Below the pieces are notes generated by a model. It was not told where the DNA came from, did not search any database, and was given only the letters and a program-made list of their open reading frames with translations. From Micropterus salmoides (Eukaryota; Chordata; Actinopteri; Centrarchiformes; Centrarchidae), in contig NW_024043372.1 of NCBI RefSeq assembly GCF_014851395.1, forward strand, positions 10,243,490 through 10,307,489: 64,000 bases of DNA. Direction: 5' to 3'. Shown in pieces: positions 46,898-59,051 of this stretch (positions within the stretch are counted from its first letter, which is position 1; every line of letters starts with the position of its first letter). The position numbers were made by a program, and so were the translations under genes.

Positions 46898-47084
46898 GTA
46901 ACGGTTAGTGCTCGCAGGTGTGTTTACTCTGACTGAAAAGGTGTTCCGGACCGTGAGTAACGTTATTTCCCTTCCTCTTTGGTGTTTGTTCCTGTGGTCT
47001 GAAGAAGATTAAAAAGAACTGCTCCGATAAGGTGATTTACAAAGTTGACAGTACTGTGTGTGTGTGTGTAAAACAAATATAGCT

Positions 47085-47088
<4 letters not shown>

Positions 47089-47177
<89 letters not shown>
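47089..47177 (+). repeat. Compound (TG)n-(TA)n microsatellite
   Basis: About 40 nt of TG repeats with a TA interruption, then about 48 nt of pure TA. Confidence 0.9.
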
Positions 47178-47179
<2 letters not shown>

Positions 47180-48376
47180 TATTAAATGCTGTTCTGTTAT
47201 TCTGTTTATTTATGTTGAGTTTTTACTATGCCTGCAACTATTATGTTCATGATCACTTAATCTGCGACTATTTTCACGATTGTGTCAAAAATTGTAAAAA
47301 TGCTCATCACAATGTCCCAGAGCCCACAGTGACTATTTAAATTGCTAAGCTGGTCCAACCAACAGTCCCAAAACCCAAAGACTCTTGATTTACTATCATT
47401 TACTAAAGCAGCAAACCCTGAACCAGCAAATGTTTGCAATTTTAGCTTAAAAAATAATCAGAAATCATAAACATTTGTGTTTTGTCGATCATTCCTGCCA
47501 AATTATTTTGGTGGAATTATTATAATAATTATTTCCTATTTCTATACTTGCCACAAATGCGGTTGAATAATGGGTTGCCATCCCACAGCAGTGTGTAACC
47601 AGGCTGATGCGGAGGTGCCAGGCTGTATGGTTCTTCCACACGCTACTGACACTCCTGTTTGTTAAATTAATATATTTTTTAATTGCCAATACGTCTTGTT
47701 TCTTCAGACTTCAAACATCCAATCCACCAAACAAGAGTCAACAGCAAAGAAAAGCTGTTTGGCATTGTCAGAGAAAATTTGGCAAATATTCCAGGGGTGC
47801 AACCCACATACTCAGCTCTGCTGCTCATCCCATAAATGCATGTTCCTCACAAATGTGGCACCATTTAAAAGTGACAAGAAGCATTGTTACAACAAAGAAG
47901 TAATCTACCAAACATAAATTTCCTTACTTTTTGTGCGGAGTTCCTTTCAGTCGATTAAACAGCTAATCGTTGCAGCTCAAAAATGTATATGTTTTAAAAA
48001 TATATATTTTCACACTTGCTTTACACAAGATCTGTGTCCCATGCCAATAAAGCCCCACTGAATTGAAAACAGGTGTGTGTTTTACTGTGCTGGTTAAACT
48101 AGTTTTACAGCCTCAGTTGAAGGTGGAGTATGTGATTCTGGAGAAACCGTTTTGATGTTTGATCTCAACAGCCAAATAAGAGTGGATAAGATGGTTTCCC
48201 AGAGTCAGCACACCAGCTCCAGATAGCGATACTCACATCTTTCCTTCAGACAAAACAATTCTAACCGATTGGTTCTCTCTTACATAGCAACCCTTTGTTA
48301 CCCACAAGGGGGGACCTCTGGGTCGGAAAAGTAAAGCCAATATCGGAGAGCCTTAAACCTGCATTTGTCCTAACAG

Positions 48377-48389
48377 CCAGCAGGGGGCG
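48377..48389 (+). promoter_or_regulatory. CTCF-core-like motif, forward
   Basis: CCAGCAGGGGGCG fits CCASYAGRKGGCR at all positions, 1.5 kb downstream of the candidate cpne1 first exon. Confidence 0.45.
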
Positions 48390-50595
48390 ACTCCACAAGT
48401 TGCAAAAAGAAGTCAGGTTGTATAGAAGTCTATGAGAAATGATCCTTCTTCGCACTTGATTTATTTCCTCAGTTAACACTTTCATAATGAATTTATCGTC
48501 TCAATTGCTTGTTTGAAGTCTTCTTCAGTACAGCACGATGTTCATTTTCTAAATTATGGTCCCATTTAGAGGAGAATAGAAGATAAAGTAGAGTATGCTT
48601 TAGGGCACGGCTACCTTGTGATTGACAAGTTGCTAATAGGGTGACCTGTCAGGCATAGCAATGTGTGTCCCTCTCCAGCTCCACCCTCTTGTTCAAATAT
48701 GATCACTTCTGGCTCCAAAACACTAAGATGGGCAGCTGTTACTGATTGGCTGGAATAGTGTTGACTGGCTGATTGTTTTACATTTACAGATCTAGGACTG
48801 TGTACAAACATTACTTTTTTTTTTCAGCACACAGAATAGGCAGCTAGCGTACTATGAGGAGATATTTGCTGAATCTGACAGTATATTGTGTGTGTATATA
48901 TATATATATATATAGTATATTGGATTAGGTTTTTTTTCCAGAATCTCATACCCCACCTTTAATCTCCTTTCAGTTTCGTGTTGGTGTTTCCTACAGGTGC
49001 TGCTCGCTCGGTTCCTTCACTTTAGAAGAATATAGTCAGGTACATCAGTGGCATCAACTCGGCAACAGTTCATCATTTAATTTGGCCAGTAAAGAGTCAG
49101 GTGTATTTGCAGGATCCCAGCAGATTTTTTTGGGAAAAAATAGGGAGTTTGAATTACAGAGTGTCTTTGAAAGTGTCTGCGTTCAGGTTCATTTATTGAT
49201 GGTTTTGTTTATGTAAGAGATGGTTACGGTTTGGTGAAAGCTGTAGTTATGGTTATGATAATAATTACATTACTTTGTCAGATATTTTTTATTTAAGTGA
49301 CATACAGAACAAGTACTTGTTTAAGTCATTTATCAATCGAAATTTCAGTCGTTCTCTGGTTGCAGCTTCTCCAGTGTAAGGATTTGCTGTTTAATGTTGT
49401 TGTAAAATAAATTTTGGACTGTTGGTCAGACAAGACACTTTTTAAGACATCACTTTAGGGCTGGGCAATTAATAAAAATGTATTTTCAATTATGATTTTG
49501 GCTTCCAACGATTATATTAAACAAGATAATTGAGATAAGATGATTATTTTTGTTTCGTAGTGATGGCTTTGTTCTATGTTGTGTTATATATCAAGTGCAC
49601 CCCTTTCCTTTACAGTAGAGGCTCCCACCGCTTCCTAAAAGTTCAAGACCCCCTCAGCCAGGCTGTGGCATGTTCAGTTCACCTCTAACCGAGATGACCC
49701 GTGGGTTATAACTGTAAAACCTGTTATTCAACATTTTTAGCTCAAGCCAGTGGCATTTTACACTGCATAAATAAGCCTAGCTGCCTTTTCCTCTACTCAT
49801 TTTTTAACAAATTACGCATAGTGTGTGCCTATTTATACTTTTCTTACTCACTGTTGGTTTAAGGCACTGCATCTCCCGACACCACGGTTGGATTTCAGCA
49901 TTATGTAACGTAACGAGTTGTGGTCAGCACAGTAGTTCACCTGTCACCTGCTTTGCTATGTGGAAGGAACCTGTTAGCAGAACTGATAAAATCACATGTT
50001 CTACTTGACTACAGACTATTCATGACTTTGTTTCTGTGGTGCAGCAGTGAAGTAACTGTGACATTTGATTTTTTTCTACTGCAGACTGAAGAAATCCTAA
50101 AGACAATCTGTTTGGGTTCAGTGTTAAAGTCTGTAGCTGTAGCTTCCTGGTTAATATATGTTTGTGTTGCCGTTGAGTAGGGCTGCAACTACTTATTAAT
50201 TTCATTCATCATTCCTCAGTTGTTTGGTCCAATCAATGTTCATCATTATTCCCTAAAGCCCAAGGTGGTGTCTTCCCATCGCTTGTTTTGTTTGTTCGAA
50301 CCCCAAAGATGACTCAAGTTACCACAATAGTTGCTGATTCATGTTCAGTGGATCGATTAATGGACAGCTCCAATCATCTGGTCCATCTATTTGTCTGTAA
50401 TTCTACCTAATGTCCCAGAGCACTCTTGTGTTATGGATGTGGTAGTAAAAGGTGGTTTGTGTTGGTTGTTGTTCTTGTGATTTGATGACATCTCCTTTTC
50501 AACTAAACAACCTGTCCTGAGACTGGAGCTGTTCTGTAACAACATATATTTTGAACTGAATCCTGATCTGAATGTTTCTCTCTGCCCCCCCTCAG

Positions 50596-52172
50596 ATGGC
50601 GGACTGTGTCACTAAGGTGGAGCTGAGTGTCTCTTGTTCTGACCTGCTGAATAAAGATGTCAGATCAAAGTCTGATCCTCTGTGCGTGCTGCTGCAGAGC
50701 TCAGGAGGAGACACCTGGACTGAGGTAACATGGCAGAAACACTTCAGGATACACAGGTCTTTGTTTTATTTTATGTGAGATAAATGAAACAAAAAAAAAC
50801 CATCCCCCCTCTCTCTGTCAGCTGGGTCGTACTGAGCGTGTAAAGAACTCCTGCAGCCCGTCCTTCAGTCAGCGACTCAGAGTGGATTATAACTTTGAGA
50901 CGGTTCAGAACCTAAAGCTGGGTGTCTACGATATCGACAACACTAGCGCTGACCTCGGCGATGATGACTACCTGGGAGGGGTGGAGCTAACACTGGGACA
51001 GGTACATACCAGAGCAACTAATACCAGACTCACTGAAACAGGTTTAGTGGAAACAGATGGCTAAACTCCTCCCTGCTCTTCAGGCTGTACTGATGTGGTT
51101 TTTTTGTTGTTAAACTTTAATGATATGTTACTGTTTTATACTAATTTGGAGATGGTGTGTTGGTCGATCAGTCCGGCACTTTGGTCAAGACTGAAATATC
51201 ATCTCAGCTGTTGTTCAATGGTGTTTTACTTAGAAATCATAAATCCACCTAAACTTTGATTCACGTTCCATTATTAGTTTTCCCTAAATAAGTAGGTCAA
51301 TATGTTGACACAAGACAATATTGGGCAGATAATTGAAAACTTGACTAAATAATTACTCAAACAAGCTGATTTGTTTTGTTAACAAATGAAACACGTAGGT
51401 AAAATAGTTAATTTCTTTTATTAAAAGGTTTTAAGACTCATTAACAAATTGGATCATTATATTTGCATTTCACCCAATGATTCATTTCATTATCGATTAA
51501 TCTGCTGATTATTTTCACAATGAATTGATCAATCTTCAGTCCAAAACCCAAAGAAAATCAAAATACCTCACCGCCCCCTGCTGGACAAACAGTGTAGTCA
51601 CAGTTTCTAAATTATATGGACTGCATTTATAAAATGTGTTTATCCAAAGGGCTTTACAGAATCAGCTGTCTATACAGTAATAATGATTTAATAATCATCT
51701 TTATTGTCCACACAACACACACAATGGACATGGTTCCAGTGTGAATGGTGTTAACAAATTTGGCAAAGTTGTTGCACTTTGGCACCAAGATTTTTTGTAA
51801 ATGTTCTTTTGGTTGCGGCGGTGGCTCTACAGCGTCTTTCCAAGGGCACTTTTATAAATTATTTTAAAAACGGTCTGATACAGGAAGACAGTCTGTTACC
51901 ATAGATTCATCTGAAGAATAACCTCCTCTGTGTGTATTTCAGATAGTTTCCAGTAAAACTATCTCCAGACCTCTGCAGCTGAAGAAAGGCAAACCTGCAG
52001 GGAAAGGAACCATCACTGTATGTACCCTGTGTACTGTGTGTGTGTGTGCAAAGATCTTTTGTTCCATATTAAAAATATAACTTTAAAATATTTTTTATTA
52101 ATATATCACTAGATTATCATTGTGAGAATCCTGTTATGTGATGATCAGTATTCAGATTATTGCGAGGTAATG

Positions 52173-52213
<41 letters not shown>

Positions 52214-55200
52214 CACAGCAGAGGAGATAAAGGACAACAGAGCCATTGTGTTGGAGTTTGAGGCTAGAAACCTTGACAAGAAGGTAACTCTTCTCCCCTT
52301 CCTTCCTTCCCACTTTTCTAAACTGTATTTTTTTTTCTATTTTGCTGAACATCATCTTTCTCATCTTCCTCTTCAACACCGCCACCTCTTCAGGACTGTG
52401 TTGCACCAGCTCTTCATAAATCCATCAATAAGTTTGTGTGTGAAGGCAAATTCTCACAGATTCTTTACTGTTTGTGATCAATATTTATTTGCCGTCATGT
52501 CCCTTTTCTGTAGCGACTGTTTGCTTGAATGGAAGCCTGATGTGCCTTTAGGTTCCCTGTCTGAAGTCTTTGCCAATAAAAACAGCGCTCTCCAGGAGAA
52601 ATCCTGCAGCGGAAATAATGTTTCTCTAATTCCGGTCCCACTCATGACGCTTGGGAAATACTGGAGAAACAAGATTAAAACTGGTTACTTCAGCACATGC
52701 AAACACACTGAATAAGAATCTTGTTGTGTTTTCTTTATTGAGGATACGTTTGGAAAATCTGATCCGTTCCTGGAGTTTTTTAAACAGGGAGACGATGGGA
52801 AGTGGCAGCTGGTCCACAGAACAGAGGTAAACACACACATAAGCACACACACACACACACACAGGATGATGTTATTCTGATGAAGATGATGGTGAATATG
52901 ATAATGATGAATGTTTGTGTGTAGGTGGTGAAGAACAATCTGAACCCCTCCTGGAAGATGTTTACTGTTCCTCTACAGACGTTCTGCAGCAGCGACCTCG
53001 AAAAGCCGCTGAAGGTTCCACCAATCAGAATCCACCTTTGGTCATAACAACCAATCAAATCTTCTACAGTTACATTAAATATCCTACTCCTCCTCCTCCT
53101 GCAGGTGGATTGCTCTGATCATGACGGTGATGGATCTCATGATCTGATTGGTTCTTTCACCACTAAAGTCTCTGAGCTTCAGAAAACTGCACATGGTTCA
53201 CGGGTAAGATCACTGATGTTACATTTTTTTGACATCTTAGTATTGGCTGGTCAGAGGTCACGACATCTTTAAACTCTCTGATGTGTTGCCTTCCAGGTGG
53301 AGTTTGACTGTATCCACCCCGAGAAACAGAAGAAAAAGAAGAGCTACAAGAACTCTGGAGTTGTCTCTGTAAAGAGCTGTAAGGTAGAGACCACATTACC
53401 CAGAGTTCCCTGCTGGGAAGCGCTGCTTTGTAAACCACAAAGCTGTCAAGTAGGACTTGTTGTCAGCCTGAGAACAGATTCCTCATTTGATCAGTTGTAA
53501 TAATCTGTCATCTACATCAAGCTATCTGATTGGTGGAGCCTGCTCCAAGGAAGCTTTGCAACCTGTAGACACTGCTCAGGGAGGAAAAGTCATTGAATGA
53601 GGTGGAGTCATATATGGTCCCAGAGGCAGTGAAGTACAGTTTTTAGATTGCAGTCTGGGAATCTACACCAGATGTGAGACGTTAGTGCTGTGAAACCACT
53701 ACTGAAGCGTACATCCTTTCAGTCCATGTTGACTGCACTGTTTTCACCAGGTTGAAGGAGCACCAGAACTTTTCTGGACAAAAGTAGTTTTTCAGTGGGC
53801 TCTATGGAGAGTATACAGAGGGCAAACTTGATTTTTCTGCTTCCCTATTCACTGTATCTTTTTACGCCCACAGTGAAACCAAAAAGCTCAAACTGGAGGC
53901 CTTGATCTGTTCACAACATATAGGTAGTGGGAGATTTGTGCGATTTGAACTGCTGCTTGTGACAAAATTAAAAACCTAATTTGGAATTGAAACTGAAACG
54001 TGAGATGGACAGGGATGGATGTCGGACTCTCAAAACAATAAACCACTTACGTGTCTTGAAGCAGGTCAGGTGGCTATCTGATATATAAAAAAGTGTAAAT
54101 ACAACAAGCATCAGAGACTGTTGAAATTTGTTGGAACCTGAAGTTTATTTTTTTAACTTCAAGTAGTTTTTCTGATATGTTTATGTATTTTATTGATTGT
54201 GTTTTCTATAATGTACACATAGATGCATGAGTGATTCTTTCACTTACCCTGTTTTTCCTGTGTGTTTGCAGCTGGTGGCTCAGTACACCTTCCTGGACTA
54301 TATCATGGGCGGCTGCCAGATTAACTTCACTGTATGTAAACATCAATAAACACACATTTTAAATGCTTTATTTGAATCCACCAATCACATTCAAGTTTAC
54401 ATGATGAAAATCAAAGATTGCAAAATATTGTGTTCTTGAGATAATGAGACCTTAAATTAGTAATCATAATCTCATAATTGATCCGTTAAAAACACAATTT
54501 ATAAACTGGTCGATTAAATTAACATGTAAACAATGTATCTGAATAATGAATGAATGAATGTTTGTAGGTGGGGGTTCATGAATGATGAATGAATGAATGA
54601 ATGTTGTGTGAACACTGTAGGTGGGGATCGACTTCACCGGCTCTAATGGGGATCCTCGCTCGCCCAACTCTCTCCACTACATGAGTCCTGACGGGTTGAA
54701 CCAGTACCTGTCTGCTCTGTGGTCTGTGGGTGAGGTGGTCCGGGATTATGACACGTTAGTATACTCGTACACAGCCTACACCTGGAAAAACTACAGGATC
54801 AAAAATACGCACCACACCTGAACCATGCAGACACAGTCCCTACATCCCTAACCCTAAACCCCAAAAACTAAACCTTACACCCTGTTCTCTGAAGTCTGTT
54901 ACCTAAACCCTAGTTCCTACACCCCTATAATCCTAATTCCTACGCTGCACTCTGAACCCTATAATCTAAACCCTAATATCTGCACCCTAAATCCTACGTT
55001 TTTCATCCTAAACCCTACATCATATACACTTCATTAACCCCACACTCCTACACTGTATGGTGCTCTAGTTCCTACATCCCAAATCCTACACTCTGTACCG
55101 TAAACTTTGTCTTACTCCACCAACACCCTAATCCCTAAATACAGCCTTAAAATTTTATTTAAATTCCAAAATTCTAAAAATCTAAATAAGAGAATATTAA

Positions 55201-56868
55201 AAAGTGATTTTACTTATTTGACTGTAACAGTGGTTATTCTGTGTTTCCTGTTTCAGTGATAAACTCTTCCCAGCCTTTGGTTTTGGAGCCAAACTGCCTC
55301 CAGACTACCAGGTCAGTCTCTCTTACCAACCAATCACAGCAGGGCATCATTCTACAGGCTCCACTGATCTTCCAAATGTGACATTTTCCCCCCTGTCCAG
55401 AGTCTGGGGTCTAATTTCAAATTTTTTGATTTAGTTAAACTAAATTAACTACAAAAAAATCTGAAAGTCGAAATCAGTTTTCTAAGCAGCCAATCAGAGT
55501 AGAGCTTGTAGATTGTCAGGTTTATTGAACTGTGAAATGTGTTGTTGATCTTGCAGGCTGCACACCATGAATTCGCCCTCAACTTCAACCCCACTAACCC
55601 CTACTGTCAAGGTACACACACACACACACAGTAAAGTCCAGTAACCAAAATCTTACATTATAATAAGTGTGATGCATTATTTAAAGTCTTTTCACTTCTT
55701 CTTCTTTGGCAAGAAGTCCCAGGAAGTACCGGGAATTCAGTTGAATAAATTCAACCCTAATTTGATTTCTCTGTTTTCATATATGCCTGGTTGTTTCAGG
55801 TGTTATATCTAAAAACATGACCATTAATGTTAAACTGCTTCCCCTCTGTCTCTCTCAGGTATTGAGGGGATTGTTACCGCCTACAGGATGGTTTTGCCTC
55901 AGCTCAGACTCTCTGGACCTACAAACTTTTCTCCAATCATCAATCATGTTGCTTCCATCGCCGCCGCAGCTGCGCAAGACAACAGTGCCTCTGTGAGGAC
56001 ACACAAACGCGCACCAACACACACAAACTCTCAAAAAAACATTAACCAAAACACACACTCACACTTTGACTTACGTCTGTGTCTCTCTGCAGCAATACTC
56101 CGTCCTTCTCATCCTCACTGATGGTGAGATCACTGACTTTGACCAGACCAAGGACGCCATTGTTCGGGCGTCGCGTCTGCCGCTGTCAATCATCATTGTA
56201 GGGGTGGGGCCTGCGGATTTTAAGGCCATGGAGCTTCTGGATGGGGACAACGGTGTGCTGAAATCGACGGCGGGGGAGGCCGTCGCCAGAGATATTGTCC
56301 AGTTTGTCCCATACAGACAGTTCAAAGATGTAAGGCTGTGTGTGTGTGTGTGTGTTTGTTCATAGATGACAGTTGTGCAAGTCTATTTTTGCATATCAGA
56401 TTCTTGTTATGTGTATTTTTCAAAGTTACACTCATTTCCCTCAATTTGTTAACATTCTTAAAAATAATTGATTTGACTAACTCAGACTAATGAAACCTCA
56501 AGCTTCATATAAACTTTGAGATATGTTTATGAACAAAACAAGGACTTCGCATTTTGCCCCATCACTTAAATTGGAAGCACATTAGAAAGGGATCTTTTCA
56601 TAGCCAGTATGCAAAGACAAAAATGACTACAAGCAAAATGTGTTTCAATGTTCATATGGACACCTGAGTATTGTTTTTATGTCAGACTTGAAATATTGCC
56701 AAGTTATCCTTTCAGGACACCAGACAGGCACTTACATCTCTTTCTCTCTCTCTCCAGGCTCCCAAGCAGGCTCTGGCTCAGTCTGTTCTCGCTGAGGTTC
56801 CCAACCAGCTGGTCTCTTATTTCAAAATGAGAGGTCTTGATCCACCTAAAGCTGCACCCAAAGTCTAA
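50596..56868 (+). CDS. cpne1: Copine-1 (15 coding exons)
   Basis: Exons: 50596-50724, 50822-51001, 51943-52017, 52212-52283, 52743-52826, 52925-53014, 53105-53203, 53297-53383, 54272-54331, 54621-54754, 55257-55311, 55557-55611, 55859-55992, 56093-56329, 56758-56868; 1602 nt, 533 aa (human CPNE1 537). All GT/AG, phases consistent, no frameshift. Copines bind phospholipid in response to Ca2+ and recruit partners to membranes. C2A about 1-125: Asp21, Asp27 (KSDP), Asp80/Asp82 (YDIDN). C2B about 130-255: Asp153, Asp159 (GKSDP), Asp215/Asp217 (SDHDGDGSHD). Copine/vWA domain about 275-500: Asp296-x-Thr298-x-Ser300 (GIDFTGSNG), a MIDAS-like motif, and LILTDGEITDF. The start codon is the first base of its exon. 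Next to rbm12 on the same strand, as in human. CPNE1 rather than CPNE3 is favoured by this neighbourhood. Confidence 0.96.
51572..51584 (-). promoter_or_regulatory. CTCF-core-like motif, reverse
   Basis: CGCCCCCTGCTGG is the reverse complement of CCAGCAGGGGGCG, a full match to CCASYAGRKGGCR. It lies in cpne1 intron 2, right after a dispersed-repeat copy (51478-51560). Confidence 0.45.
52171..52210 (+). repeat. (TG)n tract adjoining the acceptor of cpne1 exon 4
   Basis: About 38 nt of TG repeats runs into the TGTAG|ATCAC acceptor at 52211/52212, serving as its polypyrimidine-like region. Confidence 0.85.
53384..54271 (+). other. cpne1 intron 8
   Basis: 888 nt with no exon, RNA gene or strong repeat recognised. 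Confidence 0.5.
54541..54620 (+). repeat. (GAAT)n tracts with a decoy acceptor before cpne1 exon 10
   Basis: Two GAATGAATGAATG tracts flank GTTTGTAG|GTGGGGGTTC at 54567/54568, which copies the true acceptor CACTGTAG|GTGGGGATCG at 54620/54621. Use of the decoy would add 53 nt and put a TGA six codons in (VGVHE-stop). Confidence 0.6.
54822..55150 (+). repeat. Degenerate CCCTAAA-like (telomere-like) low-complexity tract
   Basis: The tract is dominated by CCTAAACCCTA, TCCCTAACCCTAAACCCC and CCTACACCC-type words, running through cpne1 intron 10. It is too irregular to be a perfect interstitial (CCCTAA)n array. Confidence 0.65.
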
Positions 56869-58962
56869 ACCTGGTCCTCGCAAAGCCTAAACCCCCACCT
56901 GTGCACACTCCCCAATCCCACACATAATGCTGAATGTCCACCCTCATCTCATTCCAGGAACAGTCACAAAGTCGACACCCCTTCAGGGATCATCCTCATG
57001 TGTTACATGGAATCCCAGCCAATCACAATGCAGTATTGAGCTGTAAGCCAATCGGGATGCCCATTGTTTTAAAAATCAGTTTTAATTTGTATCCTTTTTA
57101 TTCAATAAGTGGAATGAAAATAATGTAGTATAGATGATTGATTATTGATTCCCTCTGCTGCTTCTACACTAACTATGCAGATAACGTGTTACAAACGTGT
57201 TTAACAATCACAGAGCCAGACTCACACGCACACACACAAGAAGATAATGTCTCCATTATCTTTGTCATAGTAACAGAAGAAGGTCAATGATCCCCTGAGT
57301 GCTGAACTTGTGTAAAAACTGTATTGACTTTTTGTGGGGAGAAGTTTTATCCCATTCACTTCAATACAGTCAGTTTTATCACAGTAGCATCTAGTGGGCA
57401 TTAAAAGAACTGCAGCTGTAGGTACCATTGGTGACACTATGCACCATGAGCCAGGTGTGTGTGTGTGTATGGCTCTGATAAGCTTTATTGATCAGGAATA
57501 GATACTTTGCTTTTGCTCTAAATGATGGAAAACAGAATCATGAAAGATATTATATACTTTTTAGCATAGCTTTACTACTATAGCCTTAATGTAAAACTTT
57601 ACTATAGCCTTACTGTAGGTCTGTGGCCTGTCTGACCTTAGCACGCTGCTTCAGCCTGAATGTTTCCAGATTGTTCTCGCTTGACACTCAAGTTCAACCT
57701 GTGTTCCTAAAATGGGGCTGACCCCTCTTTGACCCTTAAAATACCAAAACCAATCACCTGCAACGTCCCATACCTATCTGTTTTATACACAAGTTAGGCA
57801 GCGTGTCGCATGTGAAAAGTAGCACTTTTAACGTGGACTGGCTTCAGGCAGTAGAAGCACCAATTGATCTAATAATAAAAACTAAACCTCTTCAGAATGA
57901 TAGCATAAAAGACAATATTGAAATAACAGTATGAATATGGACTGGAGTAAAGTCTACAGATGACGAGGTCTCTGAAAGTGCCTTTTTGAGTAAACTCTTA
58001 ACAGAAAGACTCTCCGACTTGAATGTTTGCTGGGAGTCAACATGGTCGCCTTAGTCATGATGTAATGCTGCGTTCAGGCTGTGTGGAAGTTAATACTGTC
58101 AGCATCCAAGTGAGCTTTTTTTCAAGTTGTAGGTTAATAATAGGTTTATGTCTGAAAAGTGAACAAACATGGCGCCCACACACACACACTGCCAAAGCTT
58201 CATCTGCAACCACTTTAAATCACTTAGAATTGTTTTTTTACATCGCCCTTTTAACCACTTAAAATCACCTCTTCTGTGGTGGATGTTGACAGAAATAATA
58301 ATTGCATTTTAATAAAAGCATTTTTTCAGGGTCCACTATATTAAACAGATATATTTGTATTTCATGTTATTTGTAGCGCTTGCTTTTTTTTTTACTTTAT
58401 AAAATTAGTTAACTCATGTTTGGGAACAGTCTGTAACAAAATAATCTCTTAATAGTTTTTGCAGCTTACAACTGCAACTGTAAAGCACTTTTAAATGACA
58501 AAGTGCTCAATGAATGCAGAGAACATCTTTGAACAGAGGCGGGTCATGATTTCCACTCAGATGTCCACCACAAGTTCTATGTTTAGTGACGACGCCTGAG
58601 CAAACTCCCTCTGCTGAAAGACTGAGATGTGGTTGAAAGCTCTGGGGACCGTTAAAGTGATGGTTTTTTTTGTTGTTATTTTGTCAGACACAGTAGTTAT
58701 TTCTTTTTTTGTTACTTGAAGGAGTATTTGATATTGCTCTGTCTGCCTCTTCAGACTTTATTTCCAAGACAACAATATAAATCTATCCTGAGTTTACAGA
58801 TACATTTTGAATTTTCTGGTCAGATTTGAACAGCTTTTTATATTTTGACAAAAAAGAGGATGAAAGTGTTGATTTCTAAAGATGAGTCCGTATTCTAGGA
58901 GAGTAACATCTTTGTCTGTTTCATTAAGAGTTGAGACCTCCTAAACAGGCATGGATACATAT

Positions 58963-59051
58963 GAACAATTCGTTCTTTGGTTAAACTGTTCAAACACATA
59001 TCAACATAAACATCTGCTCTATTAACAGTTCAACCAAAGAACAATGAATTG
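58963..59051. repeat. Imperfect hairpin, 25-28-bp arms, about 33-nt loop
   Basis: Left arm about 58966-58990 (CAATTCGTTCTTTGGTTAAA CTGTT) pairs with right arm 59024-59051 (AACAGTTCAACCAAAGAACA ATGAATTG) with one mismatch and a 2-3-nt bulge. Confidence 0.75.

Larger units (their letters stand above)
46898..50595 (+). other. cpne1 5' intron (inferred), repeat-rich
   Basis: Contains (TG)n/(TA)n at 47089-47177; dispersed-repeat copies at 47218-47440 (+), 49330-49450 (-) and 50176-50345 (+); a CTCF-core-like site at 48377-48389; a (TA)n tract at about 48896-48914; and a GGGCTGGGCAATTAAT-type repeat head at about 49456-49550. No coding exon was recognised. Confidence 0.5.

Noticed and set aside
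52248..52715. 155-codon ORF in cpne1 intron 4
   Set aside because: It starts in exon 4 sequence and runs into the intron by chance; the downstream exon at 52743 joins in phase.
54822..55150. True interstitial telomere array
   Set aside because: Too irregular to call; kept only as a telomere-like tract and a question.
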